Positions 15,206 to 22,268 of a stretch of DNA of 64,000 nucleotides are shown here, in pieces. Under the pieces are notes generated by a model. It did no database searches. It saw only the letters and a program-made list of their open reading frames with translations, and was not told the DNA's origin. Within the stretch, counting starts at the first letter, position 1. Each line of letters begins with the position of its first letter. Made by a program: the position numbers and the translations under genes. This DNA comes from an uncultured Prevotellaceae bacterium (GTDB lineage Bacteria; Bacteroidota; Bacteroidia; Bacteroidales; Bacteroidaceae), in assembly GCA_902776665.1 (NCBI GenBank), contig CACYQZ010000009.1, positions 1-64,000 on the forward strand, written 5' to 3'.

Positions 15206-16456
15206 TCATCTTTCAAACGGAACGATTTCTTTGAGCATTTTCTCTTGGTCACCTACGAGCAGGAGGGCCATTTCGCCGGTAAGTTGTGACAGTTCGTCGA
15301 TCTGGGCTTGGGTGTAGAGGGCGCTGCTACAGTCGGTGAAGACTTCGTAGAGCGTGTCACGGCGCGTGATGTAGGTTGATGAGTGTTCTCCCGTGAGCGT
15401 GGGATCGATGTGGTATGTGGGGCACTGTTGGCCGTCGATATGGATATACTCTAAAATGTTATCAGAGTTGTTGCCCATCTCGGTGCCAACGTCGGCAAGA
15501 CCGAGGTCGCGCAGCAGGTGATAAAGGGGATAGATGCGGTAACGCATGGCGCAGAACAACTCCCGATGGACTTGGCTGAGCAATTCGTCTACGGTTTGAT
15601 TTGGGTCTGTATCGACGATGATGGGCAGACATTCCAAATAATGGCCATAGACATGGTCGTTGAGACGGTGGTCGGCACGCCCGTGGGTAATGGTGTAGAA
15701 GGCCACTTGCCTCTCGCCTGACATGTATGCCAAAGCCATGGCATAGGCGGCATAGAACACGTTGGTGGCGGTTTTTCCGATGCGCTGACAGCCCTCGTCG
15801 ATGATGGTGGCCGACACTTTGGGGTGAGAACTGATGGTGGGTCCCAAAGGACTGTCGCATTCACGACAATAGTCGGTCAGGCGCACGCCCTCGAACTTTT
15901 TCAGATAGAATTCCTTTGCGTGGCGATAGTCATCGCTGTCGTAACTGGCAATTTCGAGGCGGTTCTTTTCGGCGGCAATATCGCCCTGCTGGTAGAGGGG
16001 TTTGCCTTGCAATGCGTCCTCAAATGCATTCCACAAAGCCCTTTGGGACAAGCCATCGAAGAACAGATGGAGGGTTTCCATGATAACATAAATCTGGCTG
16101 TCGGTTTCCACGAGGAAAAGGCGCACACAGGCTTCATTGAAGGGGTCGAAGGGCTTGGTAAACGTGGGTTGCAAAGCCTCCCATTCGGCATCGCTCATGC
16201 GGAGGTGACGAACGTTGTTGGGCATCTGCCAATCCTCGCAAATCATGATGTCATCGCCTTCACGGACAAGGTGGATATGAAGGTAGCGTTGCTCGTCGAG
16301 CATCTGCTGCATGGCAGAGAGGAACCGCTGTGCCGATGAACGCTCGAAGGGCATGCAGACGGTGGTGTTGTGCTGGGTCAACTGCTCGTCTTGCTTCAAT
16401 TGTACGTATGTTTCCCACTGAATTGCGTTCAGCGGGTAGATGATGTTTTCTTTCAT
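15206..16456 (-). CDS. Stand-alone condensation-domain (NRPS C-domain/PapA-like) acyltransferase
   Basis: The 416-residue protein has the size and order of a single NRPS condensation domain or a PapA-type acyltransferase. The active-site motif HHxxxDG appears as LHLFFDG (residues 129-135): the second, catalytic His and the DG are kept and the first His is Leu. Later features also fit, such as TNVFYAAYAMALAYMSGER, the segment VYGHYLECLPIIVDTD in place of the usual G-F-N motif, and TVDELLSQVHREL. There is no adenylation or carrier domain here, so substrate and partner are unknown. It is the last gene of a minus-strand run, 12 bp after the CDF exporter. Confidence 0.7.
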   Translation of the reverse strand: MKENIIYPLNAIQWETYVQLKQDEQLTQHNTTVCMPFERSSAQRFLSAMQQMLDEQRYLHIHLVREGDDIMICEDWQMPNNVRHLRMSDAEWEALQPTFTKPFDPFNEACVRLFLVETDSQIYVIMETLHLFFDGLSQRALWNAFEDALQGKPLYQQGDIAAEKNRLEIASYDSDDYRHAKEFYLKKFEGVRLTDYCRECDSPLGPTISSHPKVSATIIDEGCQRIGKTATNVFYAAYAMALAYMSGERQVAFYTITHGRADHRLNDHVYGHYLECLPIIVDTDPNQTVDELLSQVHRELFCAMRYRIYPLYHLLRDLGLADVGTEMGNNSDNILEYIHIDGQQCPTYHIDPTLTGEHSSTYITRRDTLYEVFTDCSSALYTQAQIDELSQLTGEMALLLVGDQEKMLKEIVPFER

Positions 16457-16468
16457 AGTATAGTATTT

Positions 16469-17413
16469 TTATCGTGTGTGATGATCGGTGCAATCGTGCT
16501 CGTGGCAAGGGGTATCGGCCGTTTCAAATTCGAGGGTTGAATGGTCGATATTGAGGTGGTGAAGATGGTGTTTGAGGTCGTTTTTCACCGATTCCATCGC
16601 GTCGAGCGAGTCGATGACGATGTGGGCGGTGAGGGCGTTGTCGGTCGTGGAAATCGCCCAAATGTGCAGGTGGTGGACATCGCTGACATGCTCGTTTTCC
16701 AACAGCGTGTTTTTCACTTGTTCCAAAGAAATGTTCTCGGGAAGTCCGTCGAGCGAGAGGCGCAGACTGCCCGACAGCAGGTTCCACGTAGAAACGAGGA
16801 TGACGGCGGCGATGATGAGGCTGACGATGGGATCGACGATGGTCCAGCCTGTCGTGGCGATGATGATGCCCGAAACGACGACTCCGACACTGACGAGCGT
16901 GTCGGCGACCATGTGGAGGAAGGCTCCGCGCACGTTTAGGTCGTTTTTCTGGCCGCGCAACAGCAGAAATGCCGTCAGTCCGTTGATGATGATGCCGATG
17001 CCCGCCGTCCACGAAATCGCCACGCCATTGACTTCGGTGGGTTCGTAGAATTTATGGATGCTCTCGATGATGATGGCACCGACGGCCACGAGCAGGATAA
17101 TCGCGTTGAGCAGCGAAATAAGCACGGTCGATTTCTTGTAACCATACGTAAAACGGCTGTTGGCGTGGACTTTCGCGAGTTGGAAGGCGACGAGCACCAA
17201 CACGAGCGAAAACACGTCGCTGAGGTTGTGTCCGGCATCGGAAAGCAGCGACAACGAACCTTCAACCAGTCCGATGACGGCCTCGATGATGACGAAGAGC
17301 AGGTTCAGAACGATGGAAAAAATGAAAATTCCGTTCAGACTCGTCAGTTTTTCCACGTGGTGATGGTGATGATGTCCGTGGGAATGGTCGTGATGGTGAT
17401 GAGAATGTGCCAT
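16469..17413 (-). CDS. Cation diffusion facilitator, zinc exporter type (CzcD/ZitB-like)
   Basis: CDF proteins export Zn2+ and related divalent metals from the cytoplasm in exchange for protons. The 314-residue product starts with a His-rich metal-binding tail (residues 3-20). Six membrane helices follow. The metal site pairs appear as SLLSDAGHNLSDVFSL (helix 2) and HMVADTLVSVGVV (helix 5), the H-D/H-D arrangement of zinc-selective members. The C-terminal cytoplasmic domain includes VSDVHHLHIWAISTTDNALTAH. A second His/Cys-rich tail ends the protein (ETADTPCHEHDCTDHHTR). It lies between a thioredoxin-fold lipoprotein and a condensation-domain protein with 12-bp gaps. Confidence 0.92.
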   Translation of the reverse strand: MAHSHHHHDHSHGHHHHHHVEKLTSLNGIFIFSIVLNLLFVIIEAVIGLVEGSLSLLSDAGHNLSDVFSLVLVLVAFQLAKVHANSRFTYGYKKSTVLISLLNAIILLVAVGAIIIESIHKFYEPTEVNGVAISWTAGIGIIINGLTAFLLLRGQKNDLNVRGAFLHMVADTLVSVGVVVSGIIIATTGWTIVDPIVSLIIAAVILVSTWNLLSGSLRLSLDGLPENISLEQVKNTLLENEHVSDVHHLHIWAISTTDNALTAHIVIDSLDAMESVKNDLKHHLHHLNIDHSTLEFETADTPCHEHDCTDHHTR

Positions 17414-17425
17414 AGTTTTAAAGTT

Positions 17426-18439
17426 CTATTTTTTCAAAAGCGACTCTACTTCCTTGATCAATTCGTCGGTGGAATAGTTTTTTCCGACAACACGGCCATT
17501 CTGATAGACGACATTGTCGCCAATCGACGACAGACCGAGTTGTTTCACGGCGTTTCCATCGAAAAATTTGCTGTCGAACAGCACGGGGAAATTGATGGAA
17601 TCGCGCTTCAAGATGTTGCGACTTTCTTCCAGATTACCGTCGAGCAGCACCGTCATCACTTGCAGCCGACCGCCCGACGTGCGACGCAGTCGATTGAGTC
17701 GGCGCAGCGCGGTCATACTCTCGTTGTTCCACGACGCACAGGCCGTCACAACACCCACTTTCGCCGCCTTCAGCGCACTCGACGACACGTTGTTTCCGTC
17801 GAGGTCGCGACCCGAAAACGACGGCATCGCACTGCCTTTTTTCGTGTTTTTTAGGCTTTTCGCCGTTGCGTGGAGACGTTTCAGCGAGAGGTTTTGGGGT
17901 TGTTTTTCCATCATCGAGGCCAACAGGCGTTCCGCCGTGGCATAATCGGGCGAAAGGCTCTGCATCAGGTGGCGGCGCACGATGAACACGCTGGCTTCCG
18001 AGTCGAGATGGTTGCTGACAAATTCCTCGGCGAGTTTCGGAATCTCCGCCGGCGACGCATTCATCGTCTGCTTGCGGAAAGCCGTCATCAGTTCGTTGGC
18101 GTCGGTGCCTTTCGCTTCGAGTTCTTTCAGGCTCGACGCATCGGCTTTCACCTCGACCGACGCGCCCGGCTCAGCGAAAATGGGCTGTTCCGAGAAGTTC
18201 GGGAACACAAGGATGAGCGTTGTCGGCGATTCGCAGGGAATTTCATAGACGAACCGACCGCGCTCGACACGAATCGTATCGACCTCGGTCAGTCCTCCGT
18301 CGAGTCCATAGACATAGAACTCGCCCTGATTCAGGTTCTTGAACTTCCCCTTGAGTTTGAAACGCTCGCCACCGCCTCCGCAAGCCGCGAAAGCGAGGCA
18401 GAAAACGAGGCAGAAAAAGAACGGTGAAGCCTTTTTCAT
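17426..18439 (-). CDS. Lipoprotein with DUF4369-like and thioredoxin-like domains, no CXXC
   Basis: The 337-residue product has a lipobox (FAAC). Residues about 25-130 match the DUF4369 pattern common before thioredoxin domains in Bacteroidota (FKLKGKFKNLNQGEFYVYGLDG). From about residue 205 a TlpA-like thioredoxin fold follows (PSFSGRDLDGNNVS, then VGVVTACASWNNESM). The usual CXXC is missing: only one Cys (CASW) remains, so disulfide exchange is unlikely. It is probably an outer- or periplasm-facing anchored protein with a structural or binding role. It lies between the TPR lipoprotein and the CDF gene with gaps of 13 and 12 bp, consistent with one operon. Confidence 0.75.
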   Translation of the reverse strand: MKKASPFFFCLVFCLAFAACGGGGERFKLKGKFKNLNQGEFYVYGLDGGLTEVDTIRVERGRFVYEIPCESPTTLILVFPNFSEQPIFAEPGASVEVKADASSLKELEAKGTDANELMTAFRKQTMNASPAEIPKLAEEFVSNHLDSEASVFIVRRHLMQSLSPDYATAERLLASMMEKQPQNLSLKRLHATAKSLKNTKKGSAMPSFSGRDLDGNNVSSSALKAAKVGVVTACASWNNESMTALRRLNRLRRTSGGRLQVMTVLLDGNLEESRNILKRDSINFPVLFDSKFFDGNAVKQLGLSSIGDNVVYQNGRVVGKNYSTDELIKEVESLLKK

Positions 18440-18452
18440 CTGTTTTCAGGCT

Positions 18453-20129
18453 TTATTTCAAAAACTGGAACTCCAAGTCGTTGTCAGCATAGTTTTTCAG
18501 CGTCGAATCGAGTCGAAGCGCCTCTTTCAAGTACGATTCTGCGGCAAATTTGTTGCCACGACGGGCAGCCACGATCGCGTGGAGATAGCTCGTCATTGCA
18601 TCAGGATTCTTCACTTTGTCGAGTGTCTGAACGGCGGCCTCGTAGTTCTTGTTCAGCAGTTGGGCGAGGGCTGCGCTATTGCTGACAGATTCTGCGAAAT
18701 TCGCCTCGGCCTGTGCGAAATTGCCCTTCGCGATGTTCAGATTGCCCAGTGCCTCACCGAAACCATTGGCACCGATGGCGTTGGCGATGAAATCCTCAGC
18801 CTCGGTCAGTTTGCCGTTCTTCAGTGCCATCAGACCCAAGTTGGCGAAAGCCTCGGGAGCCTTTTTGTTCACGCGAAGAGCCTGCTGCAGATATTGGTCG
18901 GCCTTCGTTTCGTCGCCTGCGTTGAAAGCGAGAACCGCCAAATTGTTGAGGGCGCGATAGTCCTTGTCCCAATATTGTGCGGTCTTTTTGTAGATGGCCT
19001 CTTTCTCGGCGAGGTTGTCGGTCAGCGTGGCGGCATAGAGCATTTCCTCGACACTCAGTTTCGTGGCGTCGGTGGCGTATTGCTGCTTGATTTGCTCGTC
19101 GCTGCGACCCACGAGGTCGTAGTTAATCGTCATACGAGCGCGACGAAGTTCGGGCAGGATGCCGTCGGCCAATTCGCGGAAAGCGGCACTCATATTGCGA
19201 ATCTGCTGTTCGCGCTGTTCGGGGTCTTTATACATCGACAGAACACGCAGAATCACGTCTTTGTCTTGAATGTTCGAAGCCTGCACCAACTGCTGGAAAC
19301 CTTCCCAGTCCTGTGCCGTGTAGCGGGCATCGACAGCGGCATCGACACGCGTTTGCTTCAGCGTCTGTTGCACGTATTGCTCGGAAGCGTCCTGACGCTT
19401 GCCTGCCAGACGGTCATTGAACTCGAAACCACCCTCGGGCGAGGCATAGGCAGCCACTTCCACGTTTTTGATGGCGAGTTTTTCGCCACGGTCGGCATTG
19501 ATTTTCTGTAAGAGTTTCACAAATTCCTGCACCGAGTTGTTTTTCAGTTCACTCTGGCGCAAAACAGCCTGATTCACAAGAAATTTCACCGTTGCGTCGT
19601 ATTTCTGCGAACTGATGCGCTGGAACGAGTCGGGGGCAATGCAACCGCCGCCGTTCATCATCGTCTGCTTGTAGAGTTCGCTCGTGGCAATCACGCCCGT
19701 AGCAACCTTCACGGCAGGAATCGACACCTGCTTCTTGCCCAGTTTGGCGAGGAAAGTCAGGTACATCTCGCTCTGCTGCATCTCGGGCACGTAGTCGAAC
19801 TGCGTTTTCATCGTGTAATGCCCGCCCAAACGGTAGGAAATCGTCTGGTCGTTGCCCATCACCTTCTCACCTTGGAACGTGGCGGGAATGCCCTGTGCCA
19901 CTTGTCCGTTGCCGTAGCGAAGTTCGGGAATGACGGTCACTTGCGCGTTGCGCTTCATATATTTCTCAGGGAATTTTCCGTTGATGGTGGCTGGCACTTT
20001 TCCGCCCTGCGTCTCTAACGGATTAGGCGTCACTTCGAAATTGTCAGCCGACAACGGGCCGAGTTTTGAACACGATGTAAAAACGAAAACGATGGCTGCA
20101 ATGGCAGCAAAAATAAGATTTTTACGCAT
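18453..20129 (-). CDS. TPR lipoprotein with OmpA-like segment
   Basis: The product is 558 residues from the ATG at 20129 (MRKNLIFAAIAAIVFVFTSC, lipobox FTSC). Longer reading into the neighbouring tRNA is not credible. Residues about 25-150 form a beta-rich domain (FEVTPNPLETQGGKVPATIN). About 220-270 resemble an OmpA-type region (KNVEVAAYASPEGGFEFNDR), the segment that in relatives contacts peptidoglycan. The C-terminal third contains TPR units such as DYRALNNLAVLAFNAGDETKAD and PEAFANLGLMALKNGKLTEAE. It is probably periplasmic-facing and a scaffold. It is first in the minus-strand run that continues to the condensation-domain gene. Confidence 0.75.
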   Translation of the reverse strand: MRKNLIFAAIAAIVFVFTSCSKLGPLSADNFEVTPNPLETQGGKVPATINGKFPEKYMKRNAQVTVIPELRYGNGQVAQGIPATFQGEKVMGNDQTISYRLGGHYTMKTQFDYVPEMQQSEMYLTFLAKLGKKQVSIPAVKVATGVIATSELYKQTMMNGGGCIAPDSFQRISSQKYDATVKFLVNQAVLRQSELKNNSVQEFVKLLQKINADRGEKLAIKNVEVAAYASPEGGFEFNDRLAGKRQDASEQYVQQTLKQTRVDAAVDARYTAQDWEGFQQLVQASNIQDKDVILRVLSMYKDPEQREQQIRNMSAAFRELADGILPELRRARMTINYDLVGRSDEQIKQQYATDATKLSVEEMLYAATLTDNLAEKEAIYKKTAQYWDKDYRALNNLAVLAFNAGDETKADQYLQQALRVNKKAPEAFANLGLMALKNGKLTEAEDFIANAIGANGFGEALGNLNIAKGNFAQAEANFAESVSNSAALAQLLNKNYEAAVQTLDKVKNPDAMTSYLHAIVAARRGNKFAAESYLKEALRLDSTLKNYADNDLEFQFLK

Positions 20130-20156
20130 AAAAATAAAGGTTTTAATGATTCTGGG

Positions 20157-20241
20157 TGCCGCGAGCGGGACTCGAACCCGCACAACCATCACTGGTCAAG
20201 GGATTTTAAGTCCCTCGTGTCTACCATTCCACCATCGCGGC
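20157..20241 (-). tRNA. tRNA-Leu(TAA)
   Basis: The 85-nt gene has acceptor stem GCCGCGA/TCGCGGC and discriminator A. The anticodon stem AGGGA/TCCCT encloses CTTAAAA, giving anticodon TAA, which reads UUA. A long variable arm and GGTTCGAGTCC T-arm are present. No CCA is encoded. Confidence 0.95.
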
Positions 20242-20276
20242 GTGAAAAAAACGTCAATGAACGCGGTTTTGAAATG

Positions 20277-20308
20277 CAAAGGTAAGGCTAATTCCGTGAA
20301 ATTCCAAA
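20277..20308 (-). promoter_or_regulatory. Promoter of tRNA-Leu(TAA)
   Basis: On the minus strand TTTG (20308-20305), a 20-base spacer and TACCTTTG (20284-20277) fit the Bacteroidota consensus, 36 bases before the tRNA. It may also drive the TPR lipoprotein operon, whose start lies 28 bases past the tRNA. Confidence 0.65.
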
Positions 20309-20351
20309 GAATTTAATTTTTTTTATCAATCAATCGGCCTTTCGATGGGTG

Positions 20352-20981
20352 TTAGTTCACGCTTAAAACGCCGTAGGGTCCTGTTGTGGATGCCCGATAG
20401 CGCGTCAGTTTGTTGCCGCCGTCGCCTTTGACGATGTTGCCGCCGTTGTTCATATCATATTCGCGCTGACAGGTCTGGCAGACGGCCATTCCGTTGCTCG
20501 TCGTGCGCAGCGGAAAACTGCGAATGGGCACGCGAGAATCGTCGTAGCAGTTCGGACATTCGCGGTCGAAGGCGTAGAAAATCGGTGGGTCGCTGAGGTT
20601 GCCGTAGCCCACAATCAGGCCGTTGTTCATTCCGAGTTTCAGCGTTCGTTTTTGGTCGATGGAATTGAAAATCTTTTCGCTGGAAGTGCCTTGATTACTG
20701 GTGAAGACGAAGTAGCGCGCACCGCCTCGCATCGTGTGGGTGACAGTCGTGAAAACGCCTGAATAGGGCGTCATTGCCGAAGCAAGGGTCGCGTCGTTGT
20801 GGGTCGAGTTTTCAAAAACGAAATAGCATCGCTGTGGCGTGAATTCGCTTTGCGTGTCGCCGCAGGAAACGGGGATTAGGAGGAGTAAAGGAGTAAGGAG
20901 TAAAGGGAGTAAGGAGCGAAAAGTTATTTTTCTCGCCACTCGCCCGATTCCTTTCTTTTTATGATGATTCATCTTCTCCAT
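20352..20981 (-). CDS. Lipoprotein with Rieske-like fold carrying CxxC pairs
   Basis: About 209 residues from the ATG at 20981. Starts at 21020 (ATGA overlapping the upstream stop) and 20972 are also possible. A hydrophobic run ends LLIPVSCGD, a possible lipid attachment site with an unusual Pro before it. The C-terminal half looks like a Rieske-type domain: YAFDRECPNC, then CQTCQREYDMNNGG. The iron-binding Cys-His pairs are replaced by two CxxC pairs, so zinc or no metal is more likely than a 2Fe-2S cluster. The start region and signal peptide are built from word repeats (20879-20920 and 20981-21018). It follows the SRPBCC gene and pyrE on the same strand. Confidence 0.6.
   Translation of the reverse strand: MEKMNHHKKKGIGRVARKITFRSLLPLLLTPLLLLIPVSCGDTQSEFTPQRCYFVFENSTHNDATLASAMTPYSGVFTTVTHTMRGGARYFVFTSNQGTSSEKIFNSIDQKRTLKLGMNNGLIVGYGNLSDPPIFYAFDRECPNCYDDSRVPIRSFPLRTTSNGMAVCQTCQREYDMNNGGNIVKGDGGNKLTRYRASTTGPYGVLSVN
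20879..20920. repeat. GGAGTAA word repeat inside a signal peptide
   Basis: GGAGTAA-type words repeat five times. On the coding strand they encode SLLPLLLTPLLLL. The 16-mer AGGAGTAAGGAGTAAA at 20889-20904 recurs exactly at 43778-43793. Confidence 0.6.
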
Positions 20982-21018
20982 CCTCGTTTCTCGTTCCTCC
21001 TTCCTCGCTCCGCGATTC
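20981..21018. repeat. CCTCGTTTCTCG word repeat near the lipoprotein start
   Basis: CCTCGTTTCTCG (20982-20993) and TTCCTCGCTCC (21001-21011) both recur exactly inside the U32 peptidase gene at 49934-49945 and 49918-49928. Confidence 0.6.
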
Positions 21019-21433
21019 ATCCATAATTCACTGCCTGCAACACATCCGCCATCTTCTCGATGCCCTCGCGCAGCGGTTTTTCCACCATCATTTTGATGAA
21101 TGGGTTGATGTCGGCCTTGAGCGTGAGTTTCATTTTGCACGATTCGTCGGTGACGGGCAGCAGTTGAATCCAGAAATTGAACGCCATCGGACTTTCGACG
21201 CTCTCGAACTTGATGGTTTGCGGTTCTTCGCGCTCGATGATTCGCATCGCGATTTTACCGACGGGTGCCATTTCTATGCCAATCGAGTCGTTGTCGAACA
21301 CAAGGTTTTGCAATTTGTCTTCGGGCAGACGGTCTTTCACGCGCTCGAGGTTCTGCAAATTGCTCAATGTTTCATATACTTTCTCTTGCGGTGCGTCGAT
21401 TTGACGGATGCCGCTTTCAAATTTGCTGTTCAT
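21017..21433 (-). CDS. SRPBCC (START-like) family protein
   Basis: The 138-residue product has the layout of small polyketide-cyclase/START-like proteins: an N-terminal strand FESGIRQIDAPQEKVYETLSNLQNL, a beta-rich middle (PVGKIAMRIIEREEPQTIKFES) and a long C-terminal helix (KMMVEKPLREGIEKMADVLQAV). Such proteins bind hydrophobic ligands in a cavity. The ligand cannot be read here. The gene follows pyrE by 56 bp and may overlap the next lipoprotein gene by an ATGA junction. There is no signal peptide, so it should be cytoplasmic. Confidence 0.8.
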   Translation of the reverse strand: MNSKFESGIRQIDAPQEKVYETLSNLQNLERVKDRLPEDKLQNLVFDNDSIGIEMAPVGKIAMRIIEREEPQTIKFESVESPMAFNFWIQLLPVTDESCKMKLTLKADINPFIKMMVEKPLREGIEKMADVLQAVNYG

Positions 21434-21434
21434 A

Positions 21435-21479
21435 GGTGATGGGTGTTGGGGGGTTAGGTGTTAGGTGATGGGTGTTGGG
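21435..21479. repeat. Word repeat between pyrE and the SRPBCC gene
   Basis: GGTGATGGGTGTTGGG occurs exactly at 21435-21450 and 21464-21479 with GGTTAGGTGTTA between. The 56-bp gap is made almost wholly of these words. Confidence 0.6.
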
Positions 21480-21489
21480 TGATTTCATT

Positions 21490-22122
21490 TTAAACTCCCC
21501 ACTCCGCCGGATTTTTCCGCCATTCGCGCAGTGTGGCGAGCTCATTTTCCGAGACGTAGCCCGACTCGGCAGCCTCGGCGATGACGTGTTCATAGTCGGT
21601 CAGGGTGAAAAGTGTCACGTTGGCGTTGCGGAACGCCTCTTCGGCCACGGGGAAGCCATAGGTGTGGCTCGCCACCATTCCCAGAACCTCGACACCGGCC
21701 TGTCGCAGCGCATCAACCGCCTTCAACGACGAGCCACCCGTCGAAATCAGGTCTTCGACCACCACGACCTTCGCACCAGTCGCCAGTTCTCCCTCGATTT
21801 GGTTGCCCATACCGTGGTCTTTCGGTTTCGGACGCACGTAGGCGAACGGCAGGTTCAGCGCGTCGGCTACTAGAGCACCCTGCGAAATGGCGCCCGTTGC
21901 CACGCCTGCGATGGCCTCGACCTCGGGAAATTGCTCCAAAATCAGGTTCGTCAGCCGCAGTTTCACGTATGAGCGCACCTCGGGATAAGAATTCACGCGA
22001 CGATTGTCGCAATAAATCGGCGATTTCCATCCGCTCGCCCACGTGAACGGCTCCTGCGGACGCAGTTTTATCGCCTTGATTTCCAATAATTTACGCGCAA
22101 ATGCTTGTTTTTGTTTGTCCAT
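21490..22122 (-). CDS. pyrE: Orotate phosphoribosyltransferase
   Basis: PyrE converts orotate and PRPP to OMP in pyrimidine synthesis. The 210-residue product has the expected PRPP-binding motif VVVVEDLISTGGSSLKAVD near residue 118 and the catalytic loop region RPKPKDHGMGNQIEG. The N-terminus (WASGWKSPIYCDNRRVNSYP) carries the orotate-site residues. Length is typical. It is first of three minus-strand genes (pyrE, SRPBCC protein, lipoprotein). A TAACTTTG -7 element lies 29 bases upstream. Confidence 0.96.
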   Translation of the reverse strand: MDKQKQAFARKLLEIKAIKLRPQEPFTWASGWKSPIYCDNRRVNSYPEVRSYVKLRLTNLILEQFPEVEAIAGVATGAISQGALVADALNLPFAYVRPKPKDHGMGNQIEGELATGAKVVVVEDLISTGGSSLKAVDALRQAGVEVLGMVASHTYGFPVAEEAFRNANVTLFTLTDYEHVIAEAAESGYVSENELATLREWRKNPAEWGV

Positions 22123-22150
22123 ATCGTTATCTTTCGTTGATTTTCGACTG

Positions 22151-22158
22151 CAAAGTTA
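22151..22158 (-). promoter_or_regulatory. -7 element upstream of pyrE
   Basis: TAACTTTG on the minus strand matches the Bacteroidota -7 box. No good TTTG box was found at the right distance. Confidence 0.4.
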
Positions 22159-22235
22159 GTAAAAAGGTTGGAATTTTCATCATCATTTTTCAAAAATCAC
22201 TTCTCATCGCCCTTTTTTCAGTCAGCGACCTTCGG

Positions 22236-22268
22236 TTCACTTCCCTTTCACTTCCCTTTCACTTCCCT
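22236..22268. repeat. Perfect 11-bp triple tandem repeat at the end of the DUF2851 gene
   Basis: TTCACTTCCCT occurs three times without mismatch. The first copy covers the stop codon on the minus strand, and the repeat encodes the tail SEREVKGK. An 11-bp period is not a multiple of three. Confidence 0.65.

Noticed and set aside
15206..16456. Part of a non-ribosomal peptide gene cluster
   Set aside because: No adenylation, carrier or thioesterase domain is present within the window; only one C-type domain is seen.
20130..20192. Extended N-terminus of the TPR lipoprotein
   Set aside because: It would run into the tRNA-Leu(TAA) gene. The ATG at 20129 gives a perfect lipoprotein signal.
21435..21479. 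CRISPR or phage attachment site
   Set aside because: Repeats are degenerate, have no regular spacers, and no cas, integrase or phage genes are near.
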